A stretch of 64,000 nucleotides of DNA, taken from NCBI GenBank assembly GCA_049840395.1, contig JASGLD010000009.1:1-64000 (forward strand). Direction: 5' to 3'. Below, piece after piece: positions 26,035 to 33,571 of this stretch. The position numbers were made by a program, and so were the translations under genes. Below the pieces are notes generated by a model, which saw nothing but the letters and a program-made list of their open reading frames with translations, made no database searches and was not told where the DNA came from. This DNA is from CAILZL01 sp049840395 (lineage in GTDB: Bacteria > Pseudomonadota > Gammaproteobacteria > Steroidobacterales > Steroidobacteraceae). Each line of letters opens with the position of its first letter. Positions within the stretch are counted from its first letter, which is position 1.

Positions 26035-26511
26035 ATGAAAAATTTTTATAGTTTGTTGATCGGCGCTGCCGTGCTGACCTTGCCCAGTGTCTTGACCGCC
26101 CATCACTCGGTGGCGCAATTCGATCTCAGCGATGCGGCGCGCGGCACCATCTCCGGCACGGTCAGCAAATTCGAGTGGCAGAACCCGCATTCGTGGATTT
26201 TTGTGGAAGTGCCCAAGGGCGACGGCACTTCGGTGACCTGGGGTATGGAACTGAGTTCTCCCGGCGCACTGCGACGCGCCGGCTTTACTTACAACTCGGT
26301 GAAGAAGGGCGACAAGGTCACCATCGACTACTGCCCGGAGCGCAGCGGCAAGAATGCCGGCCTGCTTACCAAGATTGTTTATTCGGATGGCCGTAGTTGG
26401 GAACCCAGTGGTCAGGCTTCGCCCTTGCCGCCTAAGGGGCAGACTGCGCCGGGCCAGGGTGCGGCGCCGACTTCCAATGCGCCTGAGTTACGCAATGCAC
26501 CGCCAAAGTGA
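26035..26511 (+). CDS. DUF6152 family secreted protein
   Basis: 158 aa from the ATG at 26035 with TTGGAG upstream; the longer frame from 25942 lies inside the previous gene. Signal peptide ends before AHHSVAQFDLS. The hallmark FEWQNPHSWIFVEVPKGDG follows, then ELSSPGALRRAGF and KKGDKVTIDYCPERSG. The C-terminal 35 residues are a Pro/Gly/Ala tail. Middle gene of the first three-gene module. Confidence 0.9.
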   Translation: MKNFYSLLIGAAVLTLPSVLTAHHSVAQFDLSDAARGTISGTVSKFEWQNPHSWIFVEVPKGDGTSVTWGMELSSPGALRRAGFTYNSVKKGDKVTIDYCPERSGKNAGLLTKIVYSDGRSWEPSGQASPLPPKGQTAPGQGAAPTSNAPELRNAPPK

Positions 26512-26582
26512 ATGATTGAATTGATTCACGGGTTGCGATGTTGAATTTGAGTTTTTTTGTGAATTAGCAAAGGGGTTTGAAT

Positions 26583-27134
26583 ATGAGCAAGACACATACG
26601 GGTATTTCATTGCTAGCCGCTGCCATGTTGCTGGCCTTTTCGGGTGCCGCCATGTCACAAGGAGCACCACCTGCCGGTGCCCCTGCCGGTGGCCAAGGTG
26701 GAATGGGTGGCGGCATGCAGCCCGCAGCCGACAGTAAGGACGACATTGCGCGCAAAGCCGTTGTACAAGGCTTTGGCGATCTCATTGATGCCGGCAAGGT
26801 TGATGAAGCCTTCGAGAAGTACGTGAGCAAGGACTTCGTCGAACATGCCTATACCCCACGTCGCATGAGCGGCAAGGACAAGATGGGCTACAACGATGTC
26901 ATGCCATTCTTCAAACAATTCATGGCTGGCACGCCGGGCGACAAGGCCAAGCTGGTCGAGATCATGGTGGTCAACGATGAAATGGTGACGTACCACGGTC
27001 GCAAGGGTCAGGACATCTTCCGCGTGGTGAACGGCAAGATCACCGATCACTGGGACACCATTCATCAAGGCGCAGCACCGCCTGCACCCGTGGATGCGCC
27101 GGCTGCCAGCGGTGGCATGGCGGCAGGTAAGTAA
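26583..27134 (+). CDS. Secreted NTF2/SnoaL-like protein
   Basis: 183 aa from the ATG at 26583 with AAGGGG upstream; the TTG at 26577 is not needed. Signal peptide ends at AAMSQ. A short Gly/Pro/Ala block (PPAGAPAGGQGGMGGGMQ) follows directly, then an NTF2-like domain: VVQGFGDLIDAGKVDEAFEK, SKDFVEHAYTP, NDEMVTYHGRKGQDIFRVVN and GKITDHWDTIH. The end is again Ala/Pro/Gly-rich. The DIFRVVNGKITDHWD segment is shared with the NTF2-like protein at 28628. Third gene of the first module. Related SnoaL-like proteins include enzymes for polyketides and small secreted proteins of unknown function. Confidence 0.87.
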   Translation: MSKTHTGISLLAAAMLLAFSGAAMSQGAPPAGAPAGGQGGMGGGMQPAADSKDDIARKAVVQGFGDLIDAGKVDEAFEKYVSKDFVEHAYTPRRMSGKDKMGYNDVMPFFKQFMAGTPGDKAKLVEIMVVNDEMVTYHGRKGQDIFRVVNGKITDHWDTIHQGAAPPAPVDAPAASGGMAAGK

Positions 27135-27261
27135 GCGGAACCATCAGAGTGCTTGTTTGCCGACTGATTCATCGACAAGCAAGCCTCTGTGCAATGTGAA
27201 CTAGTCTGTGTATTGGTCAGCGCATGCTTTAAGTTGGTGATCAACTGAGTCGGGGGACGCG

Positions 27262-28002
27262 ATGGTGAAACGCAAACATGCGATGGCTTGCTGTGTGGGC
27301 ATGGTTTTATGGTTGGGAATGCCTGCGGCGTTCTCTGCAGAAAAATCTCGCGGCGCCAGTTGGAGCGATGTGGCCAAGTGGCCGGATTTCATGGGCGGCG
27401 TATGGGGGTCGGGCCTGGGCGCCGGTGGTCCCGATGAAGCGCGTGGTCTGCCCAAGCCCAAGTACAAGCCGGGCGTGTATGAAGCTGCGATGGCCGACCC
27501 TTCGCGAGCTTTGTACAAGGCTGGTTCGGCAAGTTGCGATCCACATGGCATTCCGGTGGATGTGGGCGGCGAATTCTTTTTCAGCAGGGGCACCATCTTT
27601 CTGATGGCGGATGTGGATTACTTCATTACACGCCGCATTGATATGACCCGCACTGAGCATGACGACCCAGACCCTACTTATTACGGTGACTCCATCGGTC
27701 ATTGGGAAGGCACCACGTTAGTAGTCGATACCGTGGGTTTTTTACCGCAGGTGGCACTGGCCGAAGGTGTGCCGGGCAAGGGCGCAACGCATGTGGTGGA
27801 GCGCTTTCGTTTGGTAGGGACGGACAAGATGGAATTGACCATCACCGTCACCAATCCTGAGTTATTGCAGGAACCTTGGGTTACCACGCGCACCATGACT
27901 CGTCATCGCGACTGGACGGTGCATGAAGCCTATTGCACACAGAACAACCGCATGGCGCCGGTGAACGGCAAAGCCAACATCGATCTCACACCGCCTAAGT
28001 AG
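27262..28002 (+). CDS. Secreted W-E-G-D-T-L-V family protein
   Basis: 246 aa; ATG 27262 with GGGGGA upstream. Signal peptide ends near AAFSA-EKSR. Motifs: SWSDVAKWPDFMGGVWGSGL, Cys in SASCDPHGIPVDVGGEFFF, then YYGDSIGHWEGTTLVVDTVG, HVVERFRLVGTDKMELTITV and the last Cys in HEAYCTQNN. The signature reads W-E-G-T-T-L-V, so the usual Asp is Thr. Only a four-residue Gly-rich trace (GAGG) stands where its module-one relative has a long insert. First gene of the second three-gene module, followed after 22 nt by DUF6152. Confidence 0.87.
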   Translation: MVKRKHAMACCVGMVLWLGMPAAFSAEKSRGASWSDVAKWPDFMGGVWGSGLGAGGPDEARGLPKPKYKPGVYEAAMADPSRALYKAGSASCDPHGIPVDVGGEFFFSRGTIFLMADVDYFITRRIDMTRTEHDDPDPTYYGDSIGHWEGTTLVVDTVGFLPQVALAEGVPGKGATHVVERFRLVGTDKMELTITVTNPELLQEPWVTTRTMTRHRDWTVHEAYCTQNNRMAPVNGKANIDLTPPK

Positions 28003-28024
28003 CGCAGTCATATTCGGGGGAATC

Positions 28025-28444
28025 ATGAAAGACAACTTGCGCAGAGCAATGAATGCCGCAGTGAGTGCATGCGGTGTGCTGTTAGCGAATGGCAGTGACG
28101 CCCATCACTCGCTGGGCATGTTCGAGATGAATCAGACCATCACCGTCAAGGGGACGGTGCGTGTGTTCGAGTGGACCAATCCGCATGCCTGGGTATGGCT
28201 GACCGTTCCCAATGACAGTGGTGGGGTGGATGAGTGGGGCGTGGAGCTCGCCGCCTTATCGATGATTCGCCGCAACGGCATGACCAAGGACTCGTTCAAG
28301 GCGGGCGACAAGGTGAGCATGAGCATTCACCCGTCTAAAGAAGGCAAGGGCGGCAGCTTCATCTATGCCACGTTTGAAGATGGACACATCGTGGGGCGCA
28401 AGCCGGGTAGTGGTGGGCCGCCGGCGGATGCGTCCACTAATTGA
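28025..28444 (+). CDS. DUF6152 family secreted protein
   Basis: 139 aa; start with GGGGGAATC upstream. Signal peptide ends before the hallmark AHHSLGMFEMNQ; the second hallmark is FEWTNPHAWVWLTVPNDSG, followed by ELAALSMIRRNGM and KAGDKVSMSI. The stop codon TGA lies inside the AT-rich repeat at 28438-28461, so the last residue and the stop come from that element. Confidence 0.9.
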   Translation: MKDNLRRAMNAAVSACGVLLANGSDAHHSLGMFEMNQTITVKGTVRVFEWTNPHAWVWLTVPNDSGGVDEWGVELAALSMIRRNGMTKDSFKAGDKVSMSIHPSKEGKGGSFIYATFEDGHIVGRKPGSGGPPADASTN

Positions 28445-28461
28445 TAATGGACAATTGATAA
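28438..28461. repeat. AT-rich dispersed repeat overlapping a stop codon
   Basis: A 24-base element made of TAATTGATAA and ACAATTGATAA units. It supplies the stop codon of the DUF6152 gene. A longer version lies at 38780-38876. Confidence 0.75.
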
Positions 28462-28524
28462 GCGATCACAAAGCCGTGTGGTTGCGTTGCTTCGTCTTAG
28501 ATGGCTTGAATTAGTCTCATATCC

Positions 28525-28594
28525 GTCATACCCGCGAAGGCGGGAATTTAATTGAATCATTTTTTTACTGGATGCCCGCCTGCGCGGGTATGAC
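28525..28594. repeat. MITE-like repeat with 12-bp terminal inverted repeats
   Basis: 70 bases bounded by GTCATACCCGCG and its exact complement, each followed by an inner GGCGGG/CCCGCC palindrome. A related element is at 63481-63567. Elements of this kind are common as non-coding dispersed repeats in proteobacteria. Confidence 0.85.
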
Positions 28595-28627
28595 ATTAAC
28601 TATAAAAATTCGCAAAGGGGGAATCGT

Positions 28628-29206
28628 ATGAATAAATGCAAGTGTCTCGCAGTATCTCTGTTGCTATTGAATGCAACCAGGCTCTGCGCCGAAGAAAAAA
28701 CCGCCTACATCGAAACGCCCATGGAGAAGGCAAACCACCAAGTGGTGGAAAACTTTTCCAAGATGCTATTCAGCGGCAAAGTGCGCGAAGCCATCGAGAC
28801 GTATATGTCGCCCGACTATGTCGATCATTCCCATCTATTGCAGATGCGTGCCGGCAAGGCCAAGACCGGGCGTGAAGAGATGATCGCGTTCTTTCAGAAC
28901 ATGATGGGTGGCGCCGGTGGACCTGGTGGCGATGCCATGGGTGCAGGCGGACCGCCTCCAGGTGCTGCGCCTGCGGGCGGCATGGGTGGCGAAGCCAACG
29001 TCATGAGCATTGGTCAGATTCGCGTCAACGATGAAATGGTGACGCAGTATGGTCCCGAGGGTGCGGACATTTTTCGCGTGGTGAACGGCAAGATCACCGA
29101 TCACTGGGATGCTTCACCCATGGAGCCGGTGTCGTTGATTGGCGAGAATCATGTGGGGCAGGGTAATGCTGTGGGCATGGGCGCTGCGCCTGCGGTGAAG
29201 AAGTAA
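28628..29206 (+). CDS. Secreted NTF2/SnoaL-like protein with Gly-rich loop
   Basis: 192 aa; ATG with AAAGGGGG upstream. Signal peptide ends around RLCA-EEKT. The NTF2-like domain has NHQVVENFSKMLFSGKVREA, MSPDYVDHSHL, VNDEMVTQYGPEGADIFRVV and GKITDHWDASP. A Gly/Pro/Ala insert of about 30 residues with D-A-M-G-A-G-G-P-P-P sits in the middle of the fold, unlike the N-terminal position in the 26583 relative. Third gene of the second module, separated from DUF6152 by two repeats. Confidence 0.86.
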   Translation: MNKCKCLAVSLLLLNATRLCAEEKTAYIETPMEKANHQVVENFSKMLFSGKVREAIETYMSPDYVDHSHLLQMRAGKAKTGREEMIAFFQNMMGGAGGPGGDAMGAGGPPPGAAPAGGMGGEANVMSIGQIRVNDEMVTQYGPEGADIFRVVNGKITDHWDASPMEPVSLIGENHVGQGNAVGMGAAPAVKK

Positions 29207-29278
29207 ACAGTAATTCTTTGAAGCGCCTTGGTAAGAGTCGCAGCGACTGACGCCAATGCTTAAATGTGCTGCGGAGCT

Positions 29279-29530
29279 TCAAGGCGCAGATTGCTGGCAG
29301 CCTGCTGGTTTAAATATGCGCTTGCTGGAAGGTGGATGAATTGCCAGTGCCGCTGTTGGGCGGCGTGGTCGGGCTACCAATTCGCCGCCACAATTCGGGC
29401 AACGAGCACCAAGAATATCTTCTGCGCAGGAGGCACAAAATGTACATTCAAACGAACAAATTCGGACTTCGCTGCTGTCGGTAGGGAGGTCTTTGCCGCA
29501 GCACTCACAATTCGGTCTAAGTTCCAGCAT
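29279..29530 (-). CDS. DUF1272 family small zinc-binding protein
   Basis: 83 aa. The N-terminal 60 residues match DUF1272 closely: MLELRPNCECCGKDLP, ICSFECTFCASCAEDIL and CPNCGGELVARPRRP. The many paired cysteines should bind zinc in a treble-clef or RING-like way. Cytoplasmic, role unknown. The C-terminal 20 residues are not conserved-looking. Confidence 0.9.
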   Translation of the reverse strand: MLELRPNCECCGKDLPTDSSEVRICSFECTFCASCAEDILGARCPNCGGELVARPRRPTAALAIHPPSSKRIFKPAGCQQSAP

Positions 29531-29585
29531 ATGAAGTCCCTATGGAGTGAGGTCTGACGCGCTTAATGATTCGGTATGCCAGGCC

Positions 29586-30440
29586 TTACAGACTTCGTGC
29601 GCCAAAGGTATCGCATTGCTTCACATCACCCGCTTCAATGCCGCGTTTGAACCAGCGCACGCGTTGTTCCGAACTGCCGTGCGTGAATGAGTCGGGGCTG
29701 ACATAGCCGCGCGATTGCATCTGCAGCTTGTCATCACCGATGGCGCTGGCGGCATTGAGGCCGGCCTCGATGTCGCCGCTTTCCAGAAACTGACGCGATT
29801 GATTGGTGTGATAGGCCCAGACGCCGGCATAGCAATCGGCCTGCAATTCCAGACGTACTGAAGCAGAGTCGGCGCCGGATTCTTCGCCCGCTTGACGTGC
29901 GCGCTGCACTTTTTCAGATGTGCCCAGCAGGTTCTGCACGTGATGGCCGACTTCATGAGCCACTACATAGGCCTTGGCGAAATCGCCGGGCGCGCCGAAG
30001 CGCTGGCTTAATTCATCGTAGAAAGACAGGTCGATGTAAACCTGATGATCGCCTGGGCAATAGAACGGACCGACTGCGGCCTGTGCGGTGCCGCAGGCCG
30101 ATTCAACCACACCGCTGAACAACACCAACTTGGGTTGTTCGTACTGCCGACCAGCTTGCGTGAACAATTGACCCCACACTTGCTCGGTGTCGGCCAAGGT
30201 CACCGCAACCAGTTCACGGCTGGCGGCTTCTGCGGCACTTTCTTGATAGGGACCGCTGGCTTGCTCGGTGGTTTCGCCACCGGTGAGCGATTGCAATAAC
30301 AGCGTCGGGTCCTTGGTGAAGTACAAAGCCACCAGGCCCAGAACGATGCCGCCCACGCCACCGATGCCGGCCTTGCGCGAGACGCGCATGCCGCGTCGAT
30401 CTTCGATGTTCGAACTCTCACGTTCACCGCGCCAGCGCAT
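29586..30440 (-). CDS. YpfJ/KPN_02809-type neutral zinc metallopeptidase
   Basis: 284 aa from the ATG at 30440 with GAGG upstream; the longer frame to 30485 runs into a repeat. One membrane segment near the N terminus (GIGGVGGIVLGLVALYF) is followed by a periplasmic domain with the zinc motif VAHEVGHHVQNLLG (HExxH) and the downstream ELQADCYAGVWA, whose Glu is the likely third ligand. SPDSFTHGSSEQRVRWFKRG is typical near the C terminus. The substrates of this family are unknown. A GC-rich repeat pair lies just upstream. Confidence 0.93.
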   Translation of the reverse strand: MRWRGERESSNIEDRRGMRVSRKAGIGGVGGIVLGLVALYFTKDPTLLLQSLTGGETTEQASGPYQESAAEAASRELVAVTLADTEQVWGQLFTQAGRQYEQPKLVLFSGVVESACGTAQAAVGPFYCPGDHQVYIDLSFYDELSQRFGAPGDFAKAYVVAHEVGHHVQNLLGTSEKVQRARQAGEESGADSASVRLELQADCYAGVWAYHTNQSRQFLESGDIEAGLNAASAIGDDKLQMQSRGYVSPDSFTHGSSEQRVRWFKRGIEAGDVKQCDTFGARSL

Positions 30441-30477
30441 AGTTAGTACCTCAATGAAAGTTAGAGTGAGGTTTGTT

Positions 30478-30517
30478 GCCCCCACCCTAACCCTCCCCCG
30501 CTGCGCAGGGGAGGGGA
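30478..30517 (+). repeat. Dispersed GC-rich palindromic repeat, left copy of an inverted pair
   Basis: Starts GCCCCCACCCTAACCCTCCC and is the reverse complement of the copy at 30621-30659. The pair encloses about 100 bases between the YpfJ-type gene and rluB. Confidence 0.85.
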
Positions 30518-30620
30518 TCGGATTCTCTTAAGCGAGCGGCGATGAAGTCTCGGCCATCCTTAAGAGAAGAAATGTCTGATTGATTCGCGCAAATCTTACA
30601 AGTGGTGCAGCAGCCTCTTA

Positions 30621-30659
30621 TCCCTTCCCTCGCTTGCGGGGGAGGGGTAGGGTGGGGGC
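30621..30659 (-). repeat. Dispersed GC-rich palindromic repeat, right copy of an inverted pair
   Basis: Ends GGGTGGGGGC and mirrors 30478-30517. It begins only five bases beyond the end of rluB, so it may act as a 3-prime stabilising or terminating hairpin for that transcript. Confidence 0.85.
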
Positions 30660-30664
30660 AATCT

Positions 30665-31756
30665 TCACTCCGTCGACAACACCGAGGCCCGCAACCGATC
30701 CACATCACGCTTACCCAGCAGCTTGCACTGTCCGGGTTGCAGCTCGATGGCACGCAGCGGACCGATAGCCACGCGTTCCAGGTCGCGCACTTTCAAACCC
30801 ACCCGCGCCAACAGGCGGCGGATTTCGCGGTTCTGGCCTTCGCGCAATTTGATCGATAGTACCGTGCGATCGCCGCGGCTGCGGTCCACGAAGCGCTTGA
30901 GCACTCGCACCGATTCCAGATTGGTGCGCTTGGCGCGGGTCTGGCCATCGCCGCCCGGGTTGAGCAGGTACACGCCGCGTTTCAACTGCTCCAACTGTTC
31001 ATCGCCGGCCAAGCCAGTGGTGGTGACGCGATATTCTTTAATCACACCGAACTTGGGATGGGTGAGTTGATAGGCCAGATCGCCATCATTGGTGAGCAGC
31101 AGCAAGCCGATGGAATCGGCATCGAGACGGCCTACCGGGAACAGGCGTTCACGGGCGCGAATCGCGTGCGGCACCATCTGCAACACCGTGGGGCGACCTT
31201 CCGGATCGCGCGCAGTAGTGATCATGCCCTTGGGCTTGTTGATCAACAGATAGGTGAATTCGGGCGCGCCCACTTCGTTGCGTTTGCGAACAATGCTGGC
31301 GCTTAGATCCAGCGGTACGCCATCGCGCGCTACGACGTCGCGTTCGGGATCGACGAAGCAGGGTAGTTCGGTGACTGTGATGCCGTTTACCTGGATGCGG
31401 CCACTTAACACCAGCTGTTCGCAATCGCGGCGCGCTGCGACGCCGGCATCGGCCAGTGCCTTCTGCAAACGGATACCGGAATTGCTGTGGCGGCGTGGCG
31501 AGTCTGAGCCGCTGACTTTGTTGCCGGCTTCCAGGCGTAGCTCGTTTCTTGAGACAAATTCAGTTTCTTTGCGCAGGTTCGGTTTGCTACCGCGGGCAGG
31601 GGCTGCGCTGCGTGTTGCCATTTCGCCGCGATCGCGTGTAGGCGTCTTCGCACGCGCACCGGCAGGACGTTGGCGAGCGACGCCGCGTGCCTTGGCTTTG
31701 GCGCTGAAACTGGACGAGGCGGAACGCCCACGGCGAACGGATTTTTTGGCTGACAT
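30665..31756 (-). CDS. rluB: Ribosomal large subunit pseudouridine synthase (RluB type)
   Basis: 363 aa. An N-terminal Lys/Arg/Ala-rich extension of about 95 residues precedes the S4 domain (IRLQKALADAGVAARRDCEQ, SGRIQVNG) and the RsuA/RluB catalytic domain with NKPKGMITTARDPEGRPTV, the active-site GRLDADSIGLLLLTNDGD (catalytic Asp in RLD) and FGVIKEYRV. LREGQNREIRRLLARVGLKV completes the family pattern. It should isomerise a 23S rRNA uridine near the peptidyl-transferase centre; RluE/RluF-like specificity cannot be excluded. The basic extension may help bind RNA. Confidence 0.92.
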   Translation of the reverse strand: MSAKKSVRRGRSASSSFSAKAKARGVARQRPAGARAKTPTRDRGEMATRSAAPARGSKPNLRKETEFVSRNELRLEAGNKVSGSDSPRRHSNSGIRLQKALADAGVAARRDCEQLVLSGRIQVNGITVTELPCFVDPERDVVARDGVPLDLSASIVRKRNEVGAPEFTYLLINKPKGMITTARDPEGRPTVLQMVPHAIRARERLFPVGRLDADSIGLLLLTNDGDLAYQLTHPKFGVIKEYRVTTTGLAGDEQLEQLKRGVYLLNPGGDGQTRAKRTNLESVRVLKRFVDRSRGDRTVLSIKLREGQNREIRRLLARVGLKVRDLERVAIGPLRAIELQPGQCKLLGKRDVDRLRASVLSTE

Positions 31757-32036
31757 GCCCGCAATGTTACCCGAGATGGGTTGTTTGAATCATGATCCGA
31801 CGCAAATGGCTGTCCGGGCAAAAGTTACCGCCGTACGGGTGGAGTAGGACGGCAGCGCACGTCGCGACAGTCAGACTAGTTTCCAAAGTCAGGAACTCGA
31901 TTCAAGGTTGGCTCTCCATTACTGGAGCGAGTTAAAGCTTGCTCGAACTTCTATTGTATTAAACCGTTTTGCATTGACCGGCAGGTGGTCGCTGCTTTCA
32001 TGAGTTTGTTTTCATCGGGTTCCCCAGGAGTGTCCT

Positions 32037-33131
32037 ATGTCACTTGCGGAAATTGAGTTCGATTCATGGTCCGATATCAACATCCTGGGGCTGTATCCGG
32101 AATCGACATCGCGACCGATGCAACGGGTGGCCGTGTTGATTCCCTGTTTCAACGAAGCGACCACCATTGCTGCAGTGATTCGTGACTTTGCCCAGCATCT
32201 GCCTGATGCCACCATTTATGTCTACGATAATAATTCCACTGATGGCACTGCCGCCATTGCCGCAGCGGCGGGCGCAGTGGTGCAACGCGAGCCCCTGCAG
32301 GGCAAGGGCAATGTAGTGCGGCGTATGTTTGCCGATATTGATGCGGATGTGTACGTGTTGGTCGACGGCGATGGTACTTATGATGCGGCCAGTGCGCCGC
32401 GAATGATCCAACACTTAAGCGATCAATCGTTGGACTTGGTCAATGCCGCACGCGCACCGGTTTCCACGCAAGTGTTTCGTGCCGGTCACGCCGCCGGTAA
32501 TCTCGGCTTCAGTCGTTTGATCGCCATGATCTTCGGCAAACAGATCAGCGATGTGCTGTCGGGCTATCGAGTGATGTCGCGGCGCTTCGTGAAATCTTTT
32601 CCTGCTTTGTCGCGTGGGTTCGAAACGGAAACCGAGTTGGTGGTGCATGCGTTGGAGTTGCGTCTGCCGGTAGCCGAAATGACAACGCCTTATCGCGAGC
32701 GGCCTGAGGGGTCGCATAGTAAGTTACATACATTACGGGACGGCACTCGCATTCTGCGTACCATCCTGGCCTTGATCAAAGATGAACGACCGTTGGCCTT
32801 CTTCTGCGGTATCGGTGCAATGCTGGCGACTGCGGCGTTGGTGATCGCTTGGCCGTTGTTGCGGACTTATGTTGATACCGGTCTGGTGCCGCGCCTGCCT
32901 AGTGCGGTGCTGGCCATGGGCGTGATGATTCTTGCCTGCATCAGCGTAGTTGCCGGTCTGGTGCTGGATACCGTGACGCATGGCCGCCGTGAACTGAAAC
33001 GTCTGCACTATTTGACGCTGGATCGTTACTTGCCCAAGCGTGCCGCGCCGGCTGCATGGAGTTGGCCGCTTCAAGAAGCTTCGCCCTACGCGCTGCGGGG
33101 CGCGCGCGTGCACAGCCAGCAGCGCATGTGA
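32037..33131 (+). CDS. GT2 glycosyltransferase, polyprenyl-phosphate type, with membrane tail
   Basis: 364 aa; ATG with CAGGAG upstream. The GT-A domain spans about residues 30-240: VAVLIPCFNEATTIAAVI, YVYDNNSTDGT, and the metal-binding VDGDGTYDA. The C-terminal 100 residues hold two membrane helices (about PLAFFCGIGAMLATAALVIA and LAMGVMILACISVVAGLVL). This layout is typical of dolichyl- or undecaprenyl-phosphate sugar synthases. The gene overlaps the next by 4 nt (GTGA), giving a GT2-GtrA pair that could make and flip a lipid-linked sugar for cell-surface glycans. Confidence 0.9.
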   Translation: MSLAEIEFDSWSDINILGLYPESTSRPMQRVAVLIPCFNEATTIAAVIRDFAQHLPDATIYVYDNNSTDGTAAIAAAAGAVVQREPLQGKGNVVRRMFADIDADVYVLVDGDGTYDAASAPRMIQHLSDQSLDLVNAARAPVSTQVFRAGHAAGNLGFSRLIAMIFGKQISDVLSGYRVMSRRFVKSFPALSRGFETETELVVHALELRLPVAEMTTPYRERPEGSHSKLHTLRDGTRILRTILALIKDERPLAFFCGIGAMLATAALVIAWPLLRTYVDTGLVPRLPSAVLAMGVMILACISVVAGLVLDTVTHGRRELKRLHYLTLDRYLPKRAAPAAWSWPLQEASPYALRGARVHSQQRM

Positions 33132-33571
33132 GTGCATTCATTCGCGTCACAAAGTTGCTCAGCGGCGGACGTAAACGCCGTTTTGTACTGGCTGGCGGCA
33201 TTGGTTTTGTAACCGATGCCATATTGTTGACTTTGCTGACGCGTTACGCCGGTTGGTCGCCGCTGCATGCACGCTTGCTGTCGTTTCTCGGTGCGGTCAG
33301 CGTGACTTGGCTGATCAATCGCTATTACGCCTTTGCCGATCGGCGCGCCAAACATGGACTGGCCACTGCCAAAGAATACTGGCGCTATGTAATCACCCAG
33401 TCTGCGGGTGCTTCGATCAATTTCGCCGTCTTTGCAATGATGCTATGGCTGATGCCGGGTTTGAGCGCCTATCCAGTGGTGCCCTTGGCGGTGGCATCCG
33501 TTTGCGCTTTGATTATCAATTACTACTTCATGAAAAATTTGGTGTTCACGCCTCTGCATGAGCCTGGTTAA
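33128..33571 (+). CDS. GtrA family membrane protein
   Basis: 147 aa from a GTG at 33128 that overlaps the stop of the GT2 gene (GTGA). Four hydrophobic helices are evident, starting with RRFVLAGGIGFVTDAILLTL and ending IINYYFMKNLVF, the usual GtrA pattern. GtrA proteins are thought to flip undecaprenyl-linked sugars across the inner membrane and work with the adjacent GT2. The stop codon is shared, through a TTAA overlap, with the convergent gene at 33568. Confidence 0.92.
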   Translation: MSAFIRVTKLLSGGRKRRFVLAGGIGFVTDAILLTLLTRYAGWSPLHARLLSFLGAVSVTWLINRYYAFADRRAKHGLATAKEYWRYVITQSAGASINFAVFAMMLWLMPGLSAYPVVPLAVASVCALIINYYFMKNLVFTPLHEPG

